Assembly (NCBI GenBank): GCA_945957395.1
Contig: CAMFKE010000011.1
Coordinates: 1-44,961 of the forward strand
Length of the DNA stretch: 44,961 nucleotides
Direction of reading: 5' to 3'
Source: an uncultured Opitutia bacterium
Lineage (GTDB): Bacteria > Verrucomicrobiota > Verrucomicrobiia > Opitutales > UBA953
This document shows, piece after piece, positions 27,096 to 35,104 of the stretch (the first letter of the stretch is position 1; the number at the start of each line of letters is the position of its first letter). Made by a program: the position numbers and the translations under genes. Under the pieces are notes generated by a model. That model saw nothing but the letters and a program-made list of their open reading frames with translations, made no database searches and had not been told where the DNA came from.

Positions 27096-27126
27096 CGCCC
27101 GGCGCATGTCGCCGGGCGCATTTTTT
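27096..27126 (+). terminator. Terminator between gatC and murJ
   Basis: A 9-bp stem, CGCCCGGCG with CGCCGGGCG, and a CATGT loop are followed by CATTTTTT. It lies in the 56-bp gap between gatC and murJ and suggests they are not one simple operon. Confidence 0.85.
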
Positions 27127-27143
27127 CCCAAAGGAACACGACG

Positions 27144-28778
27144 ATGTCCGGCGATGAAACGCGGCGGGGACCGGGGCACTTGCGCAACATGGCGCTCACC
27201 GCGGGAGGCACGATGGGCTCGCGCGTGCTGGGCCTGTTTCGCGACCAGCTCGTGGCCGCCTTCTTCGGCACCTCGCTCGTGGCCGGCGCGTTCATCCTGG
27301 CCTTCCAGATTCCCAACCTGTTCCGGCGCCTGCTGGGCGAGGGGGCGCTGACCACCGCGCTCGTGCCCGTCATGGCCGAGGAGCGCAAGCTCGGCGGCGA
27401 CGCTCGCGCCTTCGTGTTCCTCAACCTGGTGCTGCGCCGCGTGGCGCCGGCGATGGTGCTGGTCACCGGGGTGTTCGTCGCGCTCTTCGCGTGGCTGGGC
27501 TCGAACTGGGCCGATGTGGCGCCGAAGGTGGGCCTGCCCGTCACGCCGACGGAGGGCGGCTCGGATTACGCGCTGGCGGCGAAGCTGACGGCGGTGTGCA
27601 TGCCGTACATGCCGCTGATCTGCGTGGCCGCGCTGTTCACCGCCGCGCTGAACATGCTCGGGCGTTTCGCGCTCACCTCGCTTTCCGCGGTCTGGCTGAA
27701 CATCGCCATGATCGTGGGTCTGGGCGGATTCGGTTTCCTGTTCGCCACCACGATGCAGGAGCAGGTGCTCTGGCTTTGCGCGGGCGCGCTCGTGGGCGGC
27801 CTCGTGCAACTGCTCGCGCCGGCCTGGGGCCTGTGGCGCCTCGGCTGGCGACCCTCGCTGCGTGAGCCCGCCTGCTCGCACGGCGCGTGGGCTGAACTGA
27901 AGGTGATCTTCGTTCCGGCGCTGCTCGGCGCCGGCGTGCAGCAGATCAACCTGTTCGTCACGCGCTTCCTGGCGTTCTCGGTGGATGACCGCTCGCTCAC
28001 CATCTACTACCTCGCCAACCGCGTGGTGGAGCTGCCCGTGGGCGTGTTCGCCGTCACCGTGTCCACCGTCATCTTCCCCGCCTTGGCCGCGCATGCGGCG
28101 AAGGGCGACTCGAAGGGGCTCGCGTCGGACTTCGCGCACGGCATGCGCCTCATCTACGCCATCAACATCGCCGCGTGCGCCGGGCTGGTGGCGCTGGCCG
28201 AGCCCATCCTGCGCCTGCTTTTCCAGTACGGCAAATTCACCGCGCAGGACACCGCGCTGACGGTGCCGGTGCTCATGATCTTCGCGCTGACCATCCCGTT
28301 CTACGGCGTCGTCGGCCTGTGCGGGCGCGCGCTCAGCGCGATGCGCGACACGCGCACGCAGATGCGCGTGGCGGTGGGCAACCTGGCGCTCAACGCCGTG
28401 CTCGCGCCGCTGCTGGGCTGGTGGCTGAAGGCGCCGGGCCTCGCGCTCGCCAACCTCGTGGCCGTGGCCGTGCAGGCGTATGTGCTCAGCCGCGCGGTGC
28501 GCCGGCGCGACGAGTTTGTGGCGAGCGAAAGCCTGTGGTCGCCGCTGATGCGCGTCGTGCTCGCCTCGCTGGCGATGGGGCTGCTCGCGCGCGCCGGCTG
28601 GCACGGCGTCGAGCACCTGCTGCCCGGCACTCGCCGCGGCGCCGCGCTGGGCCTCTTCACGCTCATCCCGCTTTGCGCCCTGGTGTATTTCGCGATGTTG
28701 CGCGCCATGCGATACCCGGAGGTCGACGAGATCCTGGCGGTCGCCAAGCGCAAGCTGCGCCTCGGCTCCAAGCGCTGA
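27144..28778 (+). CDS. murJ: Lipid II flippase MurJ (MviN)
   Basis: MurJ moves lipid II across the inner membrane for peptidoglycan synthesis. The 544-residue protein has the multi-helix MVF-family pattern (about 14 hydrophobic segments). The family N-terminus ALTAGGTMGSRVLGLFRDQL is visible, as are RLLGEGALTTALVPV and the central QQINLFVTRFLAF. The ATG at 27144 is preceded by an AAAGGA-type ribosome binding site. The gene confirms that this organism makes a murein wall, as the Pal-like protein also suggests. Confidence 0.97.
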   Translation: MSGDETRRGPGHLRNMALTAGGTMGSRVLGLFRDQLVAAFFGTSLVAGAFILAFQIPNLFRRLLGEGALTTALVPVMAEERKLGGDARAFVFLNLVLRRVAPAMVLVTGVFVALFAWLGSNWADVAPKVGLPVTPTEGGSDYALAAKLTAVCMPYMPLICVAALFTAALNMLGRFALTSLSAVWLNIAMIVGLGGFGFLFATTMQEQVLWLCAGALVGGLVQLLAPAWGLWRLGWRPSLREPACSHGAWAELKVIFVPALLGAGVQQINLFVTRFLAFSVDDRSLTIYYLANRVVELPVGVFAVTVSTVIFPALAAHAAKGDSKGLASDFAHGMRLIYAINIAACAGLVALAEPILRLLFQYGKFTAQDTALTVPVLMIFALTIPFYGVVGLCGRALSAMRDTRTQMRVAVGNLALNAVLAPLLGWWLKAPGLALANLVAVAVQAYVLSRAVRRRDEFVASESLWSPLMRVVLASLAMGLLARAGWHGVEHLLPGTRRGAALGLFTLIPLCALVYFAMLRAMRYPEVDEILAVAKRKLRLGSKR

Positions 28779-28789
28779 CGCGCTTGTTG

Positions 28790-28825
28790 AAAAAAGCGAA
28801 GGCCCGCCGGTTGAGGGCGGGCCTT
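28790..28825. terminator. Hairpin terminator between murJ and sialidase 1
   Basis: AAGGCCCGCC pairs with GGCGGGCCTT around a 7-nt loop. On the minus strand it is followed by TCGCTTTTTT, so it most clearly serves the sialidase gene. A nearly identical hairpin follows the second sialidase gene (31031-31066). Confidence 0.8.
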
Positions 28826-28845
28826 GCGACTGACCGGGGCGGCCC

Positions 28846-30876
28846 TCACTTGGCGGGCGTCGGCGATTCGCCGAGCAGTTCCTTGAGCGGGAAGCGCACG
28901 AACCAGATCTCGTTGCGTCCCTCGTAGAGCGCGCCCACGGCGTCCTTGCCGATGGGGGCGATGCTGGAGTAGCCGCTGGTGAAGCGCGAATCGTACAGGG
29001 TGTGCATCTCGGCGGGCCAGGTGGCGCCCATGTCCTTGGAGATTTTCATCGTCATCATGCTGCGCCAGCCGCCGGAGATGGCGGGGTTGGAAAACACCAG
29101 CAGCGGTCCGTGCTTGTCGGTGTCCACGCGCAGGATGGAGCCCTGGCAGACCGGGCAGGGCAGCGCCTTGCGGTCGGTCTCGTGCAGCGTCCAGGTGGCG
29201 CCGAGGTCGTTGGTCACGCCCACGGTGCGGAAGCCGCCGCGGTTGTCGCGGCAGTTGAGCATGAGCGAACCGTCGGCGAGCTCGACCACCTGGGCTTCGG
29301 TGGTGTTGGACTTGATGCCCGTGCCGGATTTCCAGGTTTTGCCGCCGTCCTTGGAGTAGATGAGGGTGGAGAAGGGGGTGCCCTTCTTCTTGCCCTGCTC
29401 GTTGAGGTCGCCGTCCTGGTACTGGGCGGGGAACACGAGCGTGCCGTCCTTCATGGCGATGCCGGCGCCGGGGCCGTTGAAGAACAGGTGCCAGTCGGGC
29501 TTCTTCACCTGCTCGGTGATGTTGACGGGCTTCGACCAGGTGAGGCCGTCGTCGTCGGAGTAGGCGAGGACCAGCTGGCCGGTCTCGTCGGGCGTCATGC
29601 CCTTGCCCGAGCCGGCCCAGGCGCGGTTGCCGTGGCTCCAGAGGGCGGCCACCCAGATGCGGCCGGTCTTGGGATCCACCAGCACGGCGGGGTCGCCCAC
29701 GCCGTCCTTGCCGCCCTTGCCCATGTCCAGCGCGATGCCCATGGGGCCCCAGGTCTGGCCGCCGTCGGTGCTGCGCGAGACGCCCACATCGATGTTGGCG
29801 GGAAGGTCGCCGCCGTGCTCGTAGCGGATGTCGTAGACGGCGATGAGCGTGCCCTTGTTGGAGGTGGCCAGGCCGGGGATGCGGTAGAACTTCGATTTGT
29901 CGTCGCCGTGCAGGCGCACGCCGTAGCCGATGCGCTGGCGCCCGGCCGGTTCAGGGTTGTCCGCCTGCAGCGTCCTGCCGTCGGAGAAGCTCGCCGAGCG
30001 CACGCCGGCGTCGATGCGCCGGTCGAGCGAGGCGCCCGCGGCGGGCTCGATGAACACATGGAAGTAGTTGTCGCCGTGCGCGAGCGGCAGGTCGCCGGTG
30101 AACACCAGCTCGCGCGCCGGCTTCACGGCGGCGCCGAACACCGTGTAGGGCGTCTCGTCGTCCATGAGGATCTTTTCGCGGTTGGTGCACACGACGCGCA
30201 CTCCGGCGATGTCGGCGAGGTTGTCGGTGCCGTTGAGGGTGACGGCCACGCGCTTGAGCCGCTGCGGGTTGAGCTGGCCGCTCGCCGAAATCTTGAAGGA
30301 CACGGCGGGGTTGTCCTTCTTGCGGATGAGCATGGGCACGACCGGCTGGGTCACCTCGAGCGCGGTGGCGAGCATGGGCTTGGCCGCCTCGGCGCGCACC
30401 TCGGAGAGCACGACGCCGGCGCCCTCGGGCGCCTGGGTGGTGAAGCGCAGCGTCTTCACGCCGGCGGGGATCTCCACGGCGAACTCGGCGCCGGCGCCGG
30501 TCTTCACGGTCTTCTCGCCGTCGAAGAGAGAGCGCGCCTTGCCCGAGGCGTCGAGGCCCTCGACGGTGAACTTGAAGGGCGCCTTGCCCGACCAGCGTTC
30601 GGCGCGGAAGGTGAGCATGCCGCCCTTGGCGAAGTTGGCGGCCGGCGTGAAGGTCACGCTGCGCGACTCCTTGCCTTCGCCGGCGCCGAACAGGCGCAGC
30701 GCCTTGCCGGACGGCTTGCCGTCGCGGATCTCGGCGTGGCCGGCCTCGGCCGACCAGGCGCCCTCGGGGGATTTGGCGGCCGTCAGGCGGCCCTTGGTGA
30801 AGGTGGAGAAGTCCTCGGCGCGCAGGGCGGGCGCGAGGAGTGCGGACAGGGCGAGCAGGGTGAGGGCGGGGCGCAT
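28846..30876 (-). CDS. Exported GH33 sialidase, copy 1
   Basis: The 676-residue protein has a signal peptide ending near PALRA, then EDF. Residues about 25-310 are a BNR-associated N-terminal domain. A GH33 six-bladed propeller follows. It has FYRIPGLA with R332 of the Arg triad, the AVYDIRY Asp acid/base region, and several Asp-boxes (SRSTDGGQTW, YSKDGGKTW, TNDLGATW). Further on are a Tyr in GYSSI and a Glu in YEGRNE. It should release terminal sialic acid from glycans outside the cytoplasm. It is a tandem copy of the gene at 31092-33143 and shares a 281-bp identical tract with it. Its own terminator is at 28790-28825. Confidence 0.93.
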   Translation of the reverse strand: MRPALTLLALSALLAPALRAEDFSTFTKGRLTAAKSPEGAWSAEAGHAEIRDGKPSGKALRLFGAGEGKESRSVTFTPAANFAKGGMLTFRAERWSGKAPFKFTVEGLDASGKARSLFDGEKTVKTGAGAEFAVEIPAGVKTLRFTTQAPEGAGVVLSEVRAEAAKPMLATALEVTQPVVPMLIRKKDNPAVSFKISASGQLNPQRLKRVAVTLNGTDNLADIAGVRVVCTNREKILMDDETPYTVFGAAVKPARELVFTGDLPLAHGDNYFHVFIEPAAGASLDRRIDAGVRSASFSDGRTLQADNPEPAGRQRIGYGVRLHGDDKSKFYRIPGLATSNKGTLIAVYDIRYEHGGDLPANIDVGVSRSTDGGQTWGPMGIALDMGKGGKDGVGDPAVLVDPKTGRIWVAALWSHGNRAWAGSGKGMTPDETGQLVLAYSDDDGLTWSKPVNITEQVKKPDWHLFFNGPGAGIAMKDGTLVFPAQYQDGDLNEQGKKKGTPFSTLIYSKDGGKTWKSGTGIKSNTTEAQVVELADGSLMLNCRDNRGGFRTVGVTNDLGATWTLHETDRKALPCPVCQGSILRVDTDKHGPLLVFSNPAISGGWRSMMTMKISKDMGATWPAEMHTLYDSRFTSGYSSIAPIGKDAVGALYEGRNEIWFVRFPLKELLGESPTPAK
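29232..29512 (-). repeat. 281-bp tract identical to 31469-31749 (sialidase 1 side)
   Basis: Every base compares as identical to 31469-31749, offset 2237 bases. The flanking coding sequence of the two genes differs at many positions. The tract covers the Asp-box/propeller core. Confidence 0.92.
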
Positions 30877-31030
30877 GGGGTGGGGGTGGGCGCGCGCCGA
30901 AGATGGGGTGGGGCGGCGACCCGGGGGATTGTTAACCGGGCCCGCGCCTTTCGGCTCCCGAAAAAGGCATCCTTTCGTGGAGGTAAGGTTTTCGGGCCTG
31001 TCGCCCTGCGCGCGTGACCGGCGCGTCCCA

Positions 31031-31066
31031 GGAAAAGCGAAGGCCCGCCGGGTGAGGGCGGGCCTT
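31031..31066 (-). terminator. Terminator of sialidase 2
   Basis: AAGGCCCGCC pairs with GGCGGGCCTT, the same stem as at 28790-28825, and on the minus strand is followed by TCGCTTTTCC. The hairpin was probably duplicated together with the gene. Confidence 0.75.
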
Positions 31067-31091
31067 GCGCGGGGTCGCTTGACGCGGGGGA

Positions 31092-33143
31092 TCACTTGGC
31101 CTGTTCGCCGAGCAGCTCCTTGAGCGGGAAGCGCAGGTAGTACAGGTCGCAGGGGCCTTCGTACACCACGCCCACGGCGTCCTTGCCGACCGGCGACAGG
31201 CACGAGTAGCCGGCGCCCTTGCGCGAGTCGTACAGCGCCTGGTTTTCCTCGGGCCAGGTGGTGCCGAAGTCCTTGGAGATCTTCACGGTCATGTTGTAGC
31301 GACCGCCGCCGGAGACGGCGGGGTTGGAGAACACCAGCAGCGGTCCGTACTTGTCGGTGTCCATGCGCAGGATGGAGCCCTGGCAGACCGGGTCGCGCAG
31401 CGCCTTGCGGTCGGTCTCGTGCAGCGTCCAGGTGGCGCCGAGGTCCTTGGTCACGCCCACGGTGCGGTAGCCGCCGCGGTTGTCGCGGCAGTTGAGCATG
31501 AGCGAACCGTCGGCGAGCTCGACCACCTGGGCTTCGGTGGTGTTGGACTTGATGCCCGTGCCGGATTTCCAGGTTTTGCCGCCGTCCTTGGAGTAGATGA
31601 GGGTGGAGAAGGGGGTGCCCTTCTTCTTGCCCTGCTCGTTGAGGTCGCCGTCCTGGTACTGGGCGGGGAACACGAGCGTGCCGTCCTTCATGGCGATGCC
31701 GGCGCCGGGGCCGTTGAAGAACAGGTGCCAGTCGGGCTTCTTCACCTGCGGGGTGATGTTGATGGGCTTCGACCAGGTGAGGCCGTCGTCGTCGGAGTGC
31801 ACCAGCACGAACTGGCCGGTCTCCTCGGGCGTCATGCCCTTGCCGGAGCCGAACCAGGCGCGGTTGCCGTGGCTCCACAGGGCGGCCACCCAGATGCGGC
31901 CGGTCTTCGGGTCCACCAGCACGGCGGGGTCGCCGATGCCGTCCTTGGTGCCCGGTCCCATGTCCATCGCCACGCCCATGGGGCCCCAGGTCTGACCGCC
32001 GTCGGTGCTGCGCGAGACGCCCACATCGATGTTGGCGGGAAGGTCTCCGGCGTGGTTGTAGCGGATGTCGTAGACGGCGATGAGCGTGCCCTTGTTGGTC
32101 GTGGCCAGGCCGGGGATGCGGTAGAACTTGGACTTGTCGTCACCGCGCAGGCGCAGGGCGTAGCCGATGCGCTGGCGGCCTTCCGGCTCGGACACGGCGG
32201 GCTTGACCGTCTTGCCGTCGGAGAAGGTGGCGGAGAGCACGCCGGCGTCGATGCGACGGTCGAGCGAGGCGCCGGGGGCGGGCTCGATGAGCACGCTCAG
32301 CTCGTTGTCGCCGTGCTTGAGGGGCAGTTCGCACTCGAACACCAGTTCGCGCGCGGGCTTCAGCACCGGGCCCACGGCCACGAAGTCGCTGTTGGCGATG
32401 GCTTCGCCGTTGGCCTGCAGCTCCTTGGCTGCGGCGCCTTCGGCCTTCACGCCCAGTCGCACGCCGGCGATGTCGGCGAGGTTGTCGGTGCCGTTGAGGG
32501 TGATGCTCAGGCGGGTGAGCTTGACCTGGTCGAGCTGGCCCTTGGTGGTCAGCTTCACCGCCACGGCGGGGTTGTCCACCTTGCGGATGAGCATGGGCAC
32601 CACCGGCTGGGAAACTTCCATGGCGACGACCTGCATGGGCGCGGCCTTCTCGGCGCGCACATCGGTCAGGATGACGCCGGCGCCCTCGGGCGCGTTCGAC
32701 GAGAAGCGCAGCGTCTTCACGCCCGCGGGCACTTCCACGGCGAAGGCCGAGCCGCCGGCGCCGGTCTTCACGGTGTTGTCGCCTTCGAACAGGCGCGTGG
32801 CCTTGCCGGCGCCGTCGATCGCCTCGACCGAGAACTTGAAGGGCTTTTTGCCGGACCAGCGTTCGGCGCGGAAGGTGAGCATGCCGCCCTTGTCGAGGTT
32901 GGCCGTCGGCGTGAAGGTCACGCTGCGCGCCTCCTTGCCTTCGCCGGCGCCGAAGAGGCGCAGGGCCTTGCCCGCCTCCTTGGCGTCGCGGATCTCGGCG
33001 TGGCCGGGCAGGGCGTTCCATGCGCCTTCGGCGGACTTGGCGGAGGCGAGGGGCCCCTTGGGGAAGGTGGTGAAGTCTTCGGCGGCGAGGGGGGTGGTGA
33101 AGGCCGCGAGAGCGATGAGGGAAAGCAAGGGTCGGTTCATCAT
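31092..33143 (-). CDS. Exported GH33 sialidase, copy 2
   Basis: The 683-residue protein parallels copy 1: signal peptide ending FTTPLAA then EDF, BNR-associated N-terminal domain, and GH33 propeller with FYRIPGLA (R342). The same set of Asp-boxes is followed by GYSCLSPVG and VYEGPCDLYYLRFPL. Copy-specific changes include RKALRDPVCQG instead of RKALPCPVCQG and GGGRYNMTVKIS instead of GGWRSMMTMKIS. A third-Arg residue is kept in both. It may differ in linkage preference from copy 1, but this is inference. The next ATG, at 33140, is an equally good start. Confidence 0.93.
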   Translation of the reverse strand: MMNRPLLSLIALAAFTTPLAAEDFTTFPKGPLASAKSAEGAWNALPGHAEIRDAKEAGKALRLFGAGEGKEARSVTFTPTANLDKGGMLTFRAERWSGKKPFKFSVEAIDGAGKATRLFEGDNTVKTGAGGSAFAVEVPAGVKTLRFSSNAPEGAGVILTDVRAEKAAPMQVVAMEVSQPVVPMLIRKVDNPAVAVKLTTKGQLDQVKLTRLSITLNGTDNLADIAGVRLGVKAEGAAAKELQANGEAIANSDFVAVGPVLKPARELVFECELPLKHGDNELSVLIEPAPGASLDRRIDAGVLSATFSDGKTVKPAVSEPEGRQRIGYALRLRGDDKSKFYRIPGLATTNKGTLIAVYDIRYNHAGDLPANIDVGVSRSTDGGQTWGPMGVAMDMGPGTKDGIGDPAVLVDPKTGRIWVAALWSHGNRAWFGSGKGMTPEETGQFVLVHSDDDGLTWSKPINITPQVKKPDWHLFFNGPGAGIAMKDGTLVFPAQYQDGDLNEQGKKKGTPFSTLIYSKDGGKTWKSGTGIKSNTTEAQVVELADGSLMLNCRDNRGGYRTVGVTKDLGATWTLHETDRKALRDPVCQGSILRMDTDKYGPLLVFSNPAVSGGGRYNMTVKISKDFGTTWPEENQALYDSRKGAGYSCLSPVGKDAVGVVYEGPCDLYYLRFPLKELLGEQAK
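31469..31749 (-). repeat. 281-bp tract identical to 29232-29512 (sialidase 2 side)
   Basis: This is the partner copy of the perfect identity tract in sialidase 1. Both copies are inside coding sequence, and their ends are not flanked by any IS-like sequence. Confidence 0.92.
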
Positions 33144-33377
33144 GGTGAAACTGGGATGTCGGGGATGGTCGGCGGTGCAACACCCACCGTTCGAAAAGGC
33201 TCCCGTCTCCCTCCCGGTAATTTTTCCGCAGCAGCCCGCTTCCCCCTGTTTTCAGGCCGGTTGGCGTCGCGCACCGCGCCCCTTTCTCATCGTCCGCGCC
33301 GGGTCTCCCGGTTTCTGGAAATTGGGTTGAATCCGGTGTTTATGGCGGGCAAACACCCCGGGCTTTCGCGCCGCCTC

Positions 33378-35063
33378 ATGGATTCCCCTTCTTCCCCCCA
33401 CGACGAAACCGTCAACGAGCCCGCCGGCGCCAGGCTGTTGAGAAACCCGTGGCTGTGGGTCGGCGTGTTCGCCGCCGGCGTGGCGTTGGTCGGCGCCTTT
33501 GCCTTTCTCGCGCAGCGCGACAAACGCCTGGCGCGCGAGGAATACGACAAGGCCCTCAGGGATTACCTGGCCGCCGGCCTTCCGGACCCGTTCGCCACGC
33601 CCGCCCCGCGCGGCCCCGTGCCGACCGCCGCTCAGGGCAACCTGCTGTTCGCCCCGGTCTTCGACGGGCTTATGGTCATTCGCCCGGGCAGTGGCGTTTA
33701 CGCCAACTGTTCGGCGAACGAGAGTGCCGCGATTCGCGCCAAGCTGAACGCTGTGGGCCAATTCACCTTCTGCGCCTCCGGCGCACCCTTCTGGGCGTTT
33801 GATCCCGCCGCGCACTTCGCACGCAAGCCGGGCCTTTCGACGCTCGTCGCTGCGCAGCAGTCCGGGGAGTCGTCCACGCGAGCGTTCATCGTGCCGTTGG
33901 AGCGCGAGTTCCCCGAATTGAAGTCGCTCGCGCAGATCGAGGCGTCCCACCCGCTGGCCGTTTCGGCGGCGCCGGCGTGGTCGTTGCTGCATGGCAACGA
34001 TATTCCCGTGCCGGAATTCAAGAGTGCGCGGGCGACGATTATGGTCATGACCGCGTACGCCGGGTGCAAGGCGTTGGAGGGCGACGGCGCTCCGGCGGCC
34101 GCCGCGGTCTGCGGTCTGGCGCGTCATTTCGAGGCGACCGATGCCGCCGAGGGGCAATCGCTCGTGTCCTCCATGCTCAATGTGGTGATCGCGAAAATCT
34201 CGATTCCGCGTCTCACGCATCTGGCCATCCGCGAGGGCGTGTGGACGGACGAGCAACTGCGCCGCGTGGGCGAACGCCTCGGGTGCGTGAGGCTTAAGGA
34301 CTCCATGCTGGCCTCATTTTGTTTCGAGAGCCGTGCCTCGTTGGTGATTCTGAAGGGAATAGGGGATCGGGAGCCCGGGTCGCTGCGTGTTGCGAATGGT
34401 TTGATATCCGGGTTGAGCGAGTGGTGTCCGGAGATGCAGGCTGCCTTGAGCGAGCCGGGGCTTTGGCGCAACGCCACCGGGGTGCTCGGGGTTCTGCGAA
34501 GCGTGGCCGATTCTCGCAACGCGCGCGGGCAGGTCGATGTGGCCGGGGTCGTCGCGCTCATGGATTCGATTGCGCTTCAAGCTCCGTCGGCCTCGAACGC
34601 CTATATGCAGCTGTCCATTCCGGCTTATTCAAAGGTGCTGGCCAACGCCGCCCAGGCCGACACGCACCTGGCTTCCGCCCGCCTGGCCTGCGCTCTGGAA
34701 CTGTACCGGCGCGCACATGGCGCGTATCCGGAAAAACTCGACGCTCTCGTCCCGCAGTACCTGCCGTCGTTGCCGGTGTCGCCCTGGGTCGGCGGAAAAC
34801 TTGAGTACGCCGTCACGCCTGCCGGCTACACGCTCAGCTGGCCCAAGGCCGACTACTACGACTCGGGATTGGGCGGAGTGAGCGTGGATGTTCAGCACCC
34901 GGGCCCTTGGGAAATCCTGGGCGAGAAAATTGAGCTGCCGAAGCGCATCCGATGGTTCGACACGCGCACGGTCACCACTTCCGTGGCCGCACCCAAGGAC
35001 ATCGTGTGGACGATGCCGGCGCCGAAGAATGCCAAGGGTTTCGCGACCCCCTCGACGAACTGA
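33378..35063 (+). CDS. Membrane-anchored protein of unknown function, paralog A
   Basis: The 561-residue protein has a short cytoplasmic N-terminus, one strong membrane segment (PWLWVGVFAAGVALVGAFAF, about residues 25-45) and a charged helix (RDKRLAREEYDKALRDYLA). Most of the protein then faces the periplasm. Near the C-terminus the segment ASARLACALELYRRAHGAYP and the following PEKLDALVPQYLPSLPVSPW resemble a pseudopilin-like C-terminal motif of planctomycete/verrucomicrobial exported proteins. No enzyme motif was found. It is tandem with paralog B, 41 bases downstream. Ends of the two are nearly identical, and the middle is diverged. The start at 33378 is chosen to match paralog B; an in-frame ATG at 33342 is possible. 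Confidence 0.85.
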   Translation: MDSPSSPHDETVNEPAGARLLRNPWLWVGVFAAGVALVGAFAFLAQRDKRLAREEYDKALRDYLAAGLPDPFATPAPRGPVPTAAQGNLLFAPVFDGLMVIRPGSGVYANCSANESAAIRAKLNAVGQFTFCASGAPFWAFDPAAHFARKPGLSTLVAAQQSGESSTRAFIVPLEREFPELKSLAQIEASHPLAVSAAPAWSLLHGNDIPVPEFKSARATIMVMTAYAGCKALEGDGAPAAAAVCGLARHFEATDAAEGQSLVSSMLNVVIAKISIPRLTHLAIREGVWTDEQLRRVGERLGCVRLKDSMLASFCFESRASLVILKGIGDREPGSLRVANGLISGLSEWCPEMQAALSEPGLWRNATGVLGVLRSVADSRNARGQVDVAGVVALMDSIALQAPSASNAYMQLSIPAYSKVLANAAQADTHLASARLACALELYRRAHGAYPEKLDALVPQYLPSLPVSPWVGGKLEYAVTPAGYTLSWPKADYYDSGLGGVSVDVQHPGPWEILGEKIELPKRIRWFDTRTVTTSVAAPKDIVWTMPAPKNAKGFATPSTN

Positions 35064-35104
35064 CTTCGTCCCTTCCGGACCCCGTTTTTCCAAAAACGAT
35101 TCCC

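Noticed and set aside
29232-31749. Identical tracts as an insertion sequence or mobile element
   Set aside because: Both copies are in frame within sialidase coding sequence and have no inverted ends or transposase.
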